Part shown: positions 9,618 to 18,751 of the stretch, in pieces
Layout: every line of letters begins with the position of its first letter
Numbering within the stretch: the first letter of the stretch is position 1
Assembly (NCBI RefSeq): GCF_900996235.1
Contig: NZ_CAAJGM010000177.1
Span: 1-64,000 of the forward strand
Origin: Paraburkholderia sp. BCC1885
GTDB taxonomy: Bacteria > Pseudomonadota > Gammaproteobacteria > Burkholderiales > Burkholderiaceae
DNA: 64,000 bases
Direction of reading: 5' to 3'
Made by a program: the position numbers and the translations under genes
Notes under the pieces: generated by a model
The model's database searches: none
Seen by the model: only the letters and a program-made list of their open reading frames with translations
What the model was told of the DNA's origin: nothing

Positions 9618-10465
9618 CAGAAGAAGGCGTACTTCGCGACGATCCACAGCAGGCGCGCGCGCGGCTTGCTGACCTTGGTACGGGGCAGATCGAAGCCGCG
9701 CTCGACGGTGCGATCGAGCAGAACGCGATAGACCCCGGACATGATGCGCGGAGCGCGGACGTGGTTGCGCGGCGAGCGGTCCATGATGGCGTCGGCCTGG
9801 GCGAAGTGCTCGCGGGCGCGCGCAACCAGCTTGGCGCAGACGCGCGGCAGCGACGGATCGTCGGCGACGGCATGCGGCGTGTTGGTCGCGATGCCTTCGA
9901 GCGCCAGCAGTTCGCGCGGCAGATAGCAGCGGTTGAGGTCCGCGTCTTCGTCGATGTCGCGCAGGATGTTGGTCAACTGCAGCGCGCGGCCCAGGTGATG
10001 CGCGAGCAGCCGGCCGGGCTCTTCCTGCATCCCGAATATCCTCACCGACAGGCGCCCTGCGGCACTGGCGACCCGGTCGCAATAGAGGTCGAGGGTCTCC
10101 TCGTCCGGCGCGCAGATATCGGCGGCGGCGTCCATCGCCATGCCGTCGATCATCGCGTGAAAATCCTCGCGTTGCAGCTGGAACGTATGGATGTGGCGCG
10201 TCAACGCGCGCAATGAAGCGCGCGGCGCGCCGGCATAGCAGGCGTCGATGTCGGCACGCCAGCGTTCGAGCCCTGCCGCGCGTTCGGCGCGTGGCATGTC
10301 GCCGTCGGCGATGTCGTCGACAGCACGGCAAAAAGCGTAGACCTGATACATTGCGTCGCGCTGCGCGGCCGGCAGGATGCGCATCGCAAGATAGAACGAG
10401 CTGCCCGATGTGGCGGCAGCGGCGTCGGTTTCTGTATCGTCCACGACAAGGTTGGAAACAGCCAA
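9617..10465 (-). CDS. hpnD: HpnD, presqualene diphosphate synthase
   Basis: The 282-residue trans-isoprenyl synthase has both Asp-rich Mg-diphosphate sites: FCRAVDDIADGD near residue 45 and LQLTNILRDIDEDADLNRCYLP near 165. HpnD condenses two farnesyl diphosphates to presqualene diphosphate. It is the first gene of the operon. The HpnC partner that normally turns presqualene diphosphate into hydroxysqualene is not next to it: the 200 bp upstream are non-coding and the next gene is unrelated. The start follows a TCAGCGGAGAT region that supplies a GGAG-like ribosome site. Confidence 0.93.
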   Translation of the reverse strand: MAVSNLVVDDTETDAAAATSGSSFYLAMRILPAAQRDAMYQVYAFCRAVDDIADGDMPRAERAAGLERWRADIDACYAGAPRASLRALTRHIHTFQLQREDFHAMIDGMAMDAAADICAPDEETLDLYCDRVASAAGRLSVRIFGMQEEPGRLLAHHLGRALQLTNILRDIDEDADLNRCYLPRELLALEGIATNTPHAVADDPSLPRVCAKLVARAREHFAQADAIMDRSPRNHVRAPRIMSGVYRVLLDRTVERGFDLPRTKVSKPRARLLWIVAKYAFF

Positions 10466-10671
10466 GACGATCTCCGCTGAGGGGCCCCTCTGGAGGCAAT
10501 CAAGAAATCGTGCCTACCCGCAGGGCAAGCCGCGCGCGCGGACACGCGCAAATACGCCGGCCAGGAGGCCGGAAACGGCGAAAAGTATAACAATCTTTGC
10601 GAGACGGCGCAGTTTGACGCCGAAGGATCGGCCATTATTGCCGGATCCGGCGTGGCGCGCCGGGCCGCTGC

Positions 10672-11607
10672 TCAGATAAACGCGACCGAGCGGTTGCGGC
10701 CCTGCCGCTTGGCGCTGTAGAGCGCCGCGTCCGCCTCGTTGATCAACACGTCGTAGTTGGGCACGCCGACCCGCGCCGCCGCGCCGCCGACGCTCGCCGT
10801 CACCGGCACCTGCACGCCCTGCACCTCGACCGGCGTGTCGCCGATCGTCAGGCGGATCTTTTCGGCCACCAGCATGGCGTCTTCGAGCGGCGTGCACGGC
10901 AGCAGCAGCGCGAATTCCTCGCCGCCGAAGCGGCCGAAGGTGTCCTGCACCCTGACCACCTGGGCGACCCGCTGCGCCATCTCGCGCAGCACCGTGTCAC
11001 CGACGCCGTGGCCGAACTGGTCGTTGATCTTCTTGAAGTGGTCCAGATCGAACAACAGCACCGACATCTCGCCGCCATAGCGCTGCCAGCGCGTGTATTC
11101 GTCGCGCAACCGCGCCTCGAAATAGCGGCGATTGGCGATGCCGGTCAGGCCGTCGCGGTCCGCGTACTCCTGCAGCTTGGCGACCGCCTCTTCGCGCTCG
11201 CGCTGCACGATGCTAACGTGGGTCACATCCGAGATGGTCACGCACACCGCCACCACTTCGCGCTCGCGGGTGAGCGGCATGAAGGTGCAGTCCTGCTGCA
11301 TGAAGTCGACGCCGCCGGTAATCGGCCGGTCGTGGTCGAACTTGAACAGATACGGGCGCTGTTCCCACGAACTGAACGCGAAGCTGCCGAGCTGGAACAC
11401 GCTTTCGAGCTTGCGGGTCAGCCACACGCGCGGCAACTCGGGGAAACTGGCGAAAATCGACTTGCCGACCACCTGCTCGGCCGGCAAGCCGCTGTGATCC
11501 TGCATGAAGCGGTTCCACATCAGCACGTTCATCTCGCGGTCGAGGACGAAAATACCGAAGCCGACGCGCTCGACGACGAGATCGCTTAGCGAAGGAGGCA
11601 CATTCAT
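10672..11607 (-). CDS. PAS-GGDEF diguanylate cyclase
   Basis: The 311-residue soluble protein has an N-terminal PAS-like sensor (about 5-130, beginning DLVVERVGFGIFVLDREMNVLMWN), a short coiled linker (REREEAVAKLQEYADRDGLTGIANRRYFEARL) and a GGDEF domain with active-site FGGEEFALLL near 225. It should make cyclic-di-GMP. An RxxD inhibitory site is not evident before the active site. It overlaps the cheC-like gene (ATGA) and ends an operon of response regulator, CheC and cyclase. Confidence 0.9.
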   Translation of the reverse strand: MNVPPSLSDLVVERVGFGIFVLDREMNVLMWNRFMQDHSGLPAEQVVGKSIFASFPELPRVWLTRKLESVFQLGSFAFSSWEQRPYLFKFDHDRPITGGVDFMQQDCTFMPLTREREVVAVCVTISDVTHVSIVQREREEAVAKLQEYADRDGLTGIANRRYFEARLRDEYTRWQRYGGEMSVLLFDLDHFKKINDQFGHGVGDTVLREMAQRVAQVVRVQDTFGRFGGEEFALLLPCTPLEDAMLVAEKIRLTIGDTPVEVQGVQVPVTASVGGAAARVGVPNYDVLINEADAALYSAKRQGRNRSVAFI

Positions 11608-12227
11608 AGGCTGGACAACAACGCGTCAAGCGCGTGATTCATATGGCGGATCGACTCTTCCGCCATGAGCATGACGAGATGGGCCCGGAAACTCTGGTCT
11701 TCGAGCGCGAAATTGACTTCGACGAGCAACGCCACTTCCCAGGCGAGCACGCCAGGCTGAAACACGTCGTCGAGCGACATGGACTCGCCAAGCAGCCCCG
11801 GCGCCGAAAACACCGGCGTGCGGCCCAGTTGTTCGAAGATACTGGAGACGCAGGCGCCGGTCAGCACATTGGCAACGTCGAAAATCAGCTCTTCCTGGCT
11901 GACGGTTTCGTAGGCCGAGCGCGGATACGGGTCGTTCACCAGCGCGCACAACTGGTCGATGCTGCCGCTGCGGCAGATCACCAGCGCCTCGCCCTTGATG
12001 TCCGAACGGAAGCCCTGGCGCACCGCGCTCACCGCCTCGTGGATGCCGGTCATCTCGCGCAACGCCGCCGCGGCCTTGCTGATCTCCACCACCTTGACGC
12101 GCGGCACCGACAATTCGATAAAGGTGTCGAGCAGACGCCCGAGGCGGGTCGCGGCCTGCCCCATCGCAAGATTGGCGACCTCCTGCAGCGCGTCGCGCCG
12201 CTCTTCATTGAGGACTGGCTCAGACAT
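11604..12227 (-). CDS. CheC-like phosphatase
   Basis: The 207-residue protein has the CheC/CheX/FliY N-terminal helix EERRDALQEVANLAMGQAATRLGRLLDTFIELSVPRV and a second related helix EELIFDVANVLTGACVSSIFEQLG. The canonical D/S-x3-E-x2-N phosphatase motif is visible twice (as DALQEVAN and QEELIFDVAN). CheC proteins dephosphorylate CheY-like receivers. The ATG at 12227 was chosen over an upstream one because it gives the usual N-terminus; it lies 8 nt inside the preceding receiver gene. The likely substrate is that receiver. Confidence 0.83.
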   Translation of the reverse strand: MSEPVLNEERRDALQEVANLAMGQAATRLGRLLDTFIELSVPRVKVVEISKAAAALREMTGIHEAVSAVRQGFRSDIKGEALVICRSGSIDQLCALVNDPYPRSAYETVSQEELIFDVANVLTGACVSSIFEQLGRTPVFSAPGLLGESMSLDDVFQPGVLAWEVALLVEVNFALEDQSFRAHLVMLMAEESIRHMNHALDALLSSL

Positions 12228-12588
12228 ACAACCCGTACTCCTGGAGGATGGGTAGTACCGCCTCGGGGCTGACGGGCTTGGCGATGAAGGCAATCGCGCC
12301 CAGCGAACGCACGCGCGCCTGGGCCATCGGCTGCACGTCGGCGGAGACCACGATCACGAACGTGTTCAGGTCTTCGTGTTGCAGCGCCTCCAGCACCTGG
12401 TAGCCGGTCATGTCCGGCATGGTCAGATCGAGGAACATCACCGACGCCTTGCCTTCGCGATAGAGCGCGAGCGCTTCGCGGCCATTCGACGCGTAGCTGA
12501 TGTCGACGTCCCAGGCCGGGGGCAGCGCCTTTGTGAGCACCTTACGGGCAAGCAGCGAATCGTCGGCGATCACAATGGGCAATGACAT
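12220..12588 (-). CDS. Single-domain CheY-like response regulator
   Basis: The 122-residue product is a receiver only: acidic pair DD near residues 9-10, phospho-acceptor Asp in VMFLDLTMPDMTG (about 54), switch Ser in VIVVSAD, and conserved Lys in FIAKPVSPE. No output domain is present, so it must act by binding a partner. It is the first gene of a three-gene operon with CheC and a diguanylate cyclase. Confidence 0.92.
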   Translation of the reverse strand: MSLPIVIADDSLLARKVLTKALPPAWDVDISYASNGREALALYREGKASVMFLDLTMPDMTGYQVLEALQHEDLNTFVIVVSADVQPMAQARVRSLGAIAFIAKPVSPEAVLPILQEYGLYV

Positions 12589-13239
12589 GGGCGGAGGGTC
12601 AGTAAAACGGGATTAGCTCGGTCGCGTTAACGGCCTGGATCAACGATTCTTTAGCGGCTGACGCGAACCGGCGCAAGGATACTCCGTCACGAGCGGGAAC
12701 ACCGGTTGCGCCATTTGCACGCAGCCGGGGAATGCGCACGCTGCTGCGCGCGCGGGAGGAAGGCGGCGGATGCGCGCAAACGCGCGCGCGACGATAAGGA
12801 TGACCGGCATGTTCGAGCCTACCCACTAGGTGGTTCTGCGCGGCCGGGTGGAAAAGGCGAACTCCAGCCTGTCGCGCGCGTTTCCGCGACCCCCTCCGTC
12901 ACGCCTGTGTGCGTTGTCTGGCTGGCCCTCGCGGCACATGCGTCCGAACATGGCGGACGCACTAATTTATCGTGGCGAGATTCTTAATTTAATCTGACGA
13001 AAAGGCAACTCGTCAGAATGGAATTAACGAACGGAAATGACTCACAAAATTCGCATTTTGAGAAATTTACTGGCTTCACGGGGCGTGAATTACGTGGCTT
13101 ATGCTTTTGTGTACGTTTGCGCTTCCGGATTCGTCGCTGTTTGGAGAAAAACTTTCGCATGATCCAGACGGTCTATTCTTACCGATCAGCGAGATCGTTC
13201 CCGGCAAATTTCCCGGTTCTCGTATGATGGCAACTTGAA
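12589..13239. other. Intergenic region between divergent signalling genes
   Basis: This 650-bp stretch has no convincing gene. The left half (about 12700-12850) is extremely rich in CGCGCG-type alternation. The right part (about 12960-13160) turns AT-rich and is the likely promoter region for the hybrid kinase. Short frames here lack ribosome sites and family resemblance. Confidence 0.5.
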
Positions 13240-15546
13240 GTGTTTCCGTCCCAGACGATTGCAGCGGTACCCGAAATGACATCCGACCGGTCCGACCCGC
13301 GCGAAGCGAGCCGCCTCTCCTCCAACCGGCAGGACGAGGCGCTGTTCCCGGCAGTGCCGGAACAGAATTTCCAAGTCCGGCGCATCACGCTCATCGCCTT
13401 GCTGGTGGCGGCGATCGTGCTGCCGTGCGTGTACGTCGCGGCGATGGCCTTCAGCGACCTGCGCGCCCGCGAGGCCGACGCCACCGACCTGACGCTGCGC
13501 ACCGTGCGCGTCGCCGAAGAACACGCGCTGAAAGTGTTCGACATGAACGAGGCGCTCGATGCGCGCGTCGTCGACCTGGTGCAGGGTCTGGACGGCGACG
13601 GCATCCGCGCGCGCGGACGCGAGATTCACGAGAAGCTGCGCGTCATGGGCGGCGGCTATCCGCAGGTGGCGGCGGTGTCGATTTTCGGCCAGGACGGCAC
13701 GCTGCTCGCCAGCAGCCGCTTTTTCCCGGTGCCGCCCATTTCGATCGCGAGCCGTGACGACTTCACCGGCATTCGCGACGGCAAGGTGCTCGAACACGTC
13801 TCCAGGGACATGGTCGGTCAGGTGGCCGGCGAAAACGTCTTCAACACCGGCGTGGCCCGGCGCGATGCGGACGGCGGGTTTGCCGGCGTCGTCTCGGTCG
13901 CGCTGCGGCCCGGCTATTTCAACGCGTTCTACCAGGACCTGCTGGGCGGCGCCGGCACGCCGATGACCATCAGCCTGACGCGCGCGGACGGCGCCGTGCT
14001 CGCCCACTACCCGCCCTCGCCCGGCCAGCCCGACATGATCGCGGCCCACACGCCGCTCACCGACGCCCTCGCCCGCGGCAGCCGCGCGGGCGTGGTACGT
14101 ACCCGCTCCGTGTTCGACAACGACAATCTGATCGTCGCCTACCGGCGGGTTGGAGCCTACCCGGTGTACGTGTCGTGCGGTTATCGCACCTCGGCGATCT
14201 GGGCGGCCTGGTATCGGCACCTGAGCGTGCTGATCCTGTCCATGTTCACGCCGTCCATCGTGCTGTGGTGCGTGATCTGGCTGTCGCTGCGCCGTCTGGG
14301 CGCCGAGGAGGAAGCGTGGGAGCGCTGGCAGGCCGAGGCGTCGATGCGCCGCTCGATCGAATCCGCCTACCGGCAGTCGCGCAAGATGGAGGCGCTCGGC
14401 AATCTGGTGGGCAGCGTCGCGCATGACTTCAACAACCTGCTGATGATCGTGTCGGCGAATGTGCAGATCGCCCGGCGGCGCGGCGCACCGGGGCTCGATC
14501 GCGAGCTGTCCGCCATCGAGCGCGCCCTCAAGAGCGGCCAGTCGCTCACGCGCCAGCTGCTGGGTGTCGCGCGCAAGCAGCCGCTGCGCAACGAGACGCT
14601 CGCGCTCGAACGCTGGCTGCCGGCCTGCCGCGAACTGCTGCGCGCCTCGCTGGGGGCGAAGGTTTCGCTGGTCATCGATATCGGCACCGACGTCTGGCCG
14701 ATGCGCGTCGACGTCGCCGAGCTCGAACTCGCGCTGATCAACATCGCCGTCAACGCGCGCGACGCGATGCCCAGCGGCGGCCGCTTCACGGTGCGGGCGG
14801 CCAACATCACCTTCCGTCACGAGGACGGCTTCCCGCTGACCGGTGACTTCGTGCAGCTCTCGCTCGAAGACACCGGCATGGGCATGCCGCCGGATGTCCT
14901 CGCGCGGGCCTTCGAGCCGCTATTCACCACCAAGCCGAAAGGCATGGGCACGGGTCTCGGACTGCCGCAGGTTTTCGCGTTCTGCGAGCGCTCGGGCGGC
15001 CTTGCCGCGATCGATAGCGCGATCGGCGCCGGCACCTCGGTGCGGCTCTATCTGCCGCGCGCGGCGGACCAGCCGGAGGCGGAGCGTCCCGCCAGCGAGC
15101 CGAAGGCCGAAGAGACCGGCGTGCCGCACGGTCTGCGCATTCTGCTGGTCGAGGATAACGACGAGGTCGCCGCAGGCACCGAGGCGCTGCTGCAGATGAT
15201 GGGGCATCAGGTGACCTGCGTCTTCAATGCCGACACCGCGCTACGCCTGTTCGACGACGCCCACGCGAAGCAGGCGCGCACCGGCGAGCCGCTACCGTTC
15301 GACCTGGTGATCTCCGATATCCACATGCCCGGCACGATGAACGGCATCGATCTGGCCGAAGCCGTGCAGACGTTCGAAACCCGTCTGCCGGTGATTCTTG
15401 TAACTGGCTACGCGGAAGAACTCGACCGCGCACGTCACGTCGACGTGCGCGTGCTGTCGAAGCCCTTCGATATCGCCTTGCTCGACAAGCTGCTGCAAGA
15501 CCTCCAGCGCGAGCTGGCGCAGGCGAATACGCATCCTGCGGGGTGA
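13240..15546 (+). CDS. Hybrid sensor histidine kinase with Cache-type periplasmic sensor
   Basis: The 768-residue membrane kinase has TM1 near 47-67, an extracytoplasmic Cache/PDC-like sensor (about 70-315), TM2 near 325-345, a HisKA region with the phospho-accepting His in GSVAHDFNNLLMIVSANV, a HATPase domain (NIAVNARDAMP; DTGMGMPPDV; GMGTGLGLPQVFAF) and a C-terminal receiver with Asp in LVISDIHMPG. The GTG at 13240 is the longest start; an in-frame ATG at 13276 is equally plausible. No partner regulator lies beside it, so the receiver probably passes phosphate to a distant partner. Confidence 0.9.
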   Translation: MFPSQTIAAVPEMTSDRSDPREASRLSSNRQDEALFPAVPEQNFQVRRITLIALLVAAIVLPCVYVAAMAFSDLRAREADATDLTLRTVRVAEEHALKVFDMNEALDARVVDLVQGLDGDGIRARGREIHEKLRVMGGGYPQVAAVSIFGQDGTLLASSRFFPVPPISIASRDDFTGIRDGKVLEHVSRDMVGQVAGENVFNTGVARRDADGGFAGVVSVALRPGYFNAFYQDLLGGAGTPMTISLTRADGAVLAHYPPSPGQPDMIAAHTPLTDALARGSRAGVVRTRSVFDNDNLIVAYRRVGAYPVYVSCGYRTSAIWAAWYRHLSVLILSMFTPSIVLWCVIWLSLRRLGAEEEAWERWQAEASMRRSIESAYRQSRKMEALGNLVGSVAHDFNNLLMIVSANVQIARRRGAPGLDRELSAIERALKSGQSLTRQLLGVARKQPLRNETLALERWLPACRELLRASLGAKVSLVIDIGTDVWPMRVDVAELELALINIAVNARDAMPSGGRFTVRAANITFRHEDGFPLTGDFVQLSLEDTGMGMPPDVLARAFEPLFTTKPKGMGTGLGLPQVFAFCERSGGLAAIDSAIGAGTSVRLYLPRAADQPEAERPASEPKAEETGVPHGLRILLVEDNDEVAAGTEALLQMMGHQVTCVFNADTALRLFDDAHAKQARTGEPLPFDLVISDIHMPGTMNGIDLAEAVQTFETRLPVILVTGYAEELDRARHVDVRVLSKPFDIALLDKLLQDLQRELAQANTHPAG

Positions 15547-15800
15547 GCGCCCAGTCACGCGCCTGACTCATCCCGGCGCGGTGCGCGGCGCCCCGAGTTA
15601 CCGCATTTTGTAAAAGCGGCCCGGCCAGACACCGCCGCCGCGCCGCCACGCCACGCGGCAAGCCCTGCCGCGCCCGGCAGCCAAGGCTTTTCCGCAGCCC
15701 GGGCGTGGTTTGACGCGACCCGGCACGATCATTGCGCTTCCAGACTCATGCAAGGCCCCGCGCACTCGCGGCGGCCGCCATCAAGGTTAGGGAGACAGCC

Positions 15801-16748
15801 ATGCGCCACACTGTGATCGGATTATTCGACACCTACGCCCAGGCGGAAAACGCACGCGACACACTCGTGCAGACCGGCTTCGCCAACGACACCATCGAAC
15901 TGCAGGCCAACCACACCGCGCCATCGCCGACGGCGGCCACGGAGGCGGTGGACAATGGCGGCGTGTTTGGCAATATCGAGCGCTTCATCAGCAGCCTGTT
16001 CTCCAGAGAACCCCGCCAGGCGGAGGCCGACCGCTATACGGAGGCCGTGCGCCGCGGCGCCGTGCTGGTCTGCGTATACGCCGCCAGCGAAGCGCATGCC
16101 GAACTCGCCAGCACGACCCTGACACGGCTTGGCGCCACCGAGATCGGTGAGCGTCTGCTGGGCCGCGACGCAGCGCTGGACGATCCCGTCGCGAGCCGCG
16201 AGCACTCGATGCTCGACGAACTCGGCGTAAGCAGCGCCAACCACGGCTTTACCACCGCGCGGCCGGTGGATGAACCGCTGCGTGGCAGGGCGCCCATGCC
16301 GGTCGAGCCTCGCGCGCAGGACCCGTTGACGCCGCAGCCGCCGCTGAGCGAAGCAGCGACGATGAACACCATCGCCGCCGGCAGCGCGCCGGGCTTTGGC
16401 GCCGTGTTCACACCGGTCGACGTCGCACCGGCGGCGCGCCATCCTGAATCGGTGGCGGACGATACGATGCCGGATGAGTTTCTCGAATACGAAGAGGACT
16501 TCCGCAGTCACTACGACGAGCAGTATGCAAGCGACCAGGCGCGTTACGAGGATTACGTGCCGGCTTACCGGTATGGCGCAACGATCGCCCGCGACCTGCA
16601 ATACCGCGATCGGCCGTGGGACGAAGTCGAGCCGGAAGCACGCCGCCATTGGGAATCGACTTCGCCCGAAGCGACCGACACCTGGGAGCGCTTCAAGCTG
16701 GCCGTGCGGCATGGCTGGGATCGCGTGACGGGTCATCATCACGTTTGA
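15801..16748 (+). CDS. YflT-like general stress protein with acidic C-terminal extension
   Basis: The 315-residue cytosolic protein begins MRHTVIGLFDTYAQAENARDTLVQTGFANDTIEL, the ferredoxin-like domain of heat-stress YflT/GsiB-neighbour proteins that often precede YsnF domains. This is followed by a Pro/Ala-rich linker (about 155-235) and an acidic, Tyr-rich end (EYEEDFRSHYDEQYASDQARYEDYVPAYRYG). The ATG at 15801 follows a GGGAGACAGCC ribosome site; the longer frame has none. The C-terminal half resembles segments in other Burkholderia proteins of unknown function. Confidence 0.7.
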   Translation: MRHTVIGLFDTYAQAENARDTLVQTGFANDTIELQANHTAPSPTAATEAVDNGGVFGNIERFISSLFSREPRQAEADRYTEAVRRGAVLVCVYAASEAHAELASTTLTRLGATEIGERLLGRDAALDDPVASREHSMLDELGVSSANHGFTTARPVDEPLRGRAPMPVEPRAQDPLTPQPPLSEAATMNTIAAGSAPGFGAVFTPVDVAPAARHPESVADDTMPDEFLEYEEDFRSHYDEQYASDQARYEDYVPAYRYGATIARDLQYRDRPWDEVEPEARRHWESTSPEATDTWERFKLAVRHGWDRVTGHHHV

Positions 16749-16893
16749 CGCGATTTAGCGACCGGCCAACATCCGCGGGAATAAGCGCGTATCCTCGTTG
16801 GGGACGTGCCGCTTCCCGCGGCGCTCACGCCGCCTGGCATGCGCCGCCCGCCGCAATAAACCCCGGGGTCAGGGCGTTCGTCGCAAAACGCGC

Positions 16894-16954
16894 AGTGGAT
16901 AACCCCGCCCGCAACAAAGTTATCCACAATTTCACTGAATAACCTTGTGGATAA
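16894..16954. promoter_or_regulatory. Cluster of three DnaA boxes
   Basis: A perfect TTATCCACA (16920-16928) and a perfect TGTGGATAA (16946-16954) face each other across 17 bp, and a one-mismatch AGTGGATAA lies at 16894-16902. They sit in a 314-bp non-coding stretch between the stress protein and a small gene, about 5 kb left of parA. They could bind DnaA for regulation, titration or as an auxiliary origin element. Confidence 0.75.
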
Positions 16955-17062
16955 CTGGGGGTTTTGCCTTTCCAGTCAAGCACATCACCGGCCTGAGACG
17001 ATTTCAGGCAAATGAGCGTTTGACTATGTCCCGATACGAAACAACACAGCGACGGAGGCTTT

Positions 17063-17233
17063 ATGTCATACCGGATAGATGCGATGCGTCCCATCAAGGA
17101 CAAACGGGCGGAGTTACAGGAAGCCGACGTGGCTCGCGAGGAAAAGCGCAAAGAAGATGACGCGCAGATCAATTCTGGCGCGGAAAAGTGGCGCTATCGG
17201 CCCGTGACGCCGCCGACGAAGGTGACTCGATAA
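17063..17233 (+). CDS. Small charged hypothetical protein (56 aa)
   Basis: The frame starts at an ATG with a good GGAGG ribosome site 6 nt upstream and codes for 56 residues (MSYRIDAMRPIKDKRAELQ at the start, ending in VTPPTKVTR). It is rich in Lys, Arg, Glu and Asp in its first 40 residues and looks helical and soluble. It ends 28 nt before a strong terminator, which supports a real gene. I do not recognise the family. Confidence 0.65.
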   Translation: MSYRIDAMRPIKDKRAELQEADVAREEKRKEDDAQINSGAEKWRYRPVTPPTKVTR

Positions 17234-17261
17234 GGCGTTTGGAATTGAGGCATCAAAATTG

Positions 17262-17290
17262 AAAAAGCCGCTAGTTTTAGCGGCTTTTTT
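17262..17290. terminator. Intrinsic terminator
   Basis: AAAAAGCCGCTA and TAGCGGCTTTTT form a perfect 12-bp stem with a 5-nt loop, with A and T runs on both sides, so it can work in both directions: after the 56-aa gene and after the minus-strand pair that ends at 17350. Confidence 0.9.
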
Positions 17291-17303
17291 GCGTTTATCT
17301 GCG

Positions 17304-17324
17304 GTTTATACAATGCGCATAAAC
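17304..17324. repeat. Degenerate parS-like site
   Basis: GTTTAT (17304-17309) is followed by ACA and then ATGCGCATAAAC (17313-17324). The right arm matches the parS palindrome of this replicon fully; the left arm is displaced by 5 bases. It is probably a decayed or weak ParB site about 4.7 kb outside the main set. Confidence 0.4.
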
Positions 17325-17349
17325 AGGAGCGCATGCATGCGCCGCGGCG

Positions 17350-17637
17350 CTATTCCGGTACCGCGATATCCCCGTCCACCAGTTGCAGGCCGTAGGTTTG
17401 CGCGTATTGCTCCGCCGCTTGCGCGCTTTCGAAGAACGGCATGTCGGCGTGTCCCTGGAACGGATAGATCACCCGCGCGTCGCTCAGGCGCGTGATCTTG
17501 AGTGTCGGCACGGTGCCGCTCGAAGTGCGCCGCGACGACACGGCGACCAGGTAGTTGTCCCGGCCCGATCGCTCGACGGGGTTCGGCGGCGCCGCGCGTC
17601 GTGCGCGGGTCGAATCGGCCATCGATGCGCGACTCAT
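17350..17637 (-). CDS. Hypothetical protein (95 aa)
   Basis: The 95-residue soluble protein has a basic N-terminus and a body VERSGRDNYLVAVSSRRTSSGTVPTLKITRLSDARVIYPFQGHADMPFFESAQAAEQYAQTYG. It resembles small Burkholderia-restricted proteins of unknown function. Its start overlaps the stop of the upstream gene as ATGA, so the two are translationally coupled. No domain can be named with confidence. Confidence 0.65.
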   Translation of the reverse strand: MSRASMADSTRARRAAPPNPVERSGRDNYLVAVSSRRTSSGTVPTLKITRLSDARVIYPFQGHADMPFFESAQAAEQYAQTYGLQLVDGDIAVPE

Positions 17638-17918
17638 AATCCGACGATCGACTGTCCGGCGATCATGCCGTCGATAACGCGTTCGGCGTGACTTGCGGAT
17701 GCCATACGCGCATCGCCGGTGTTGCCGAACGGCGAGCCGCTCGGCACGCGAAACACGCGGCTGGTGGTCATCGAGCCGTCCGACCCGCGGCGGCAGATTT
17801 TCACGGATGCATCGAAACCCGCATCGTAATGACGCGAACCATTTGCGCCGCGCGGTTCGTGAGCATAGACCAGCGGATAAATCTCAAGACCGCGATAGCT
17901 TCTAATGATGTTGTTCAT
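17634..17918 (-). CDS. Hypothetical protein (94 aa), first gene of a pair
   Basis: The ATG at 17918 (MNNIIRSYRGLEIYPLVYAHEP) has a GGAG ribosome site 9 nt upstream. The product is 94 residues, with a repeated Arg-rich and aromatic pattern (SRHYDAGFDASVKICRRGSDGS; FRVPSGSPFGNTGDARMASASHAERVIDGMI). The layout is like its downstream partner: a short beta-rich part then an Ala-rich helix carrying a YRG..I or AERVID pattern. The function is unknown. Confidence 0.65.
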   Translation of the reverse strand: MNNIIRSYRGLEIYPLVYAHEPRGANGSRHYDAGFDASVKICRRGSDGSMTTSRVFRVPSGSPFGNTGDARMASASHAERVIDGMIAGQSIVGL

Positions 17919-18751
17919 GGTAGTCGTCTCCGTTGAGTGACCTGCCATGCGAGAGCAATGGAGACGGCGCCGGCTTTACGCCGCACACGCTACAGCACTG
18001 CATTTTCCGCGGCAGGCGGACCTGCGACAGGCGCAGGGTGGGTCGGTACGCGCACACGACGGTCGTATCCATGGGATAGAACCAGCGGCTACGCGAAGTG
18101 ACATGAAAGAAGGGATCCTGATCGACCCGGGGAGCGCAATGAGGCGAAGACTTGGGTGGTCGGCGCAAGCGCGCGATAGATCTACAAGCGGCTGACTCAC
18201 TGTAGCACGAAAAGGGCCTGACAGCCCGGGACATTTGCAGCGCGCGGGCGTTTGCGGGGAAAACATGCTCGAGGCGCGACGCGGACTATTCCTTGAAGAA
18301 AGCAAATATTCTGCTTTCCTTAATAAAATGCCCGCCCGCTGGAACTGGGGACGCTCGCATCGATGGCTTAAAGATCGGCAAAGCCTCTTCCGCGATGCGC
18401 ATTGTTGCGAAAAAATTCTCTTTGTAAATGCATAATCGGTTTGCCCGCTAACGGCCGGCAACGAGTCTCCTTCTGAGGGCGAAGAAAAATAATTTCGCCC
18501 GGCTGTCATCAAGCCGCCACACGTGCGACTAATGCCGGTTGAAGTCACCATTGGTGGGCGCAGCCATGCCGAACCCCAGTTTGCCCGGGCAGGAGCGGGC
18601 GAGAAAATGGACGCCCGAGCCGTATCGGGCGCCTCGAAAAACATCTACTCATGAATATCATCGACATGACCGAGCGCGGGGACAGGCGCGTCGCCCTTAC
18701 TGGCCTGCCAGCAGCCGCGTCAATCCTGGACGCGCGGCACCGGAGGCTGGC
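17919..18751. other. Long intergenic region upstream of the ECF sigma gene
   Basis: About 830 bp without a convincing gene. The segment 18280-18440 is AT-rich compared with the surroundings and carries AAGCAAATATTCTGCTTTCC, an imperfect inverted repeat (AAGCAAA...TTTGCTT type). It could hold promoters for the hypothetical pair (leftward) and the sigma factor (rightward). The frame of the sigma gene stays open from 18539, but no ribosome site supports a start before 18752. Confidence 0.45.

Noticed and set aside
13018..13227. Short frame before the hybrid kinase
   Set aside because: No good ribosome site, no similarity, and it sits in the AT-rich promoter region.
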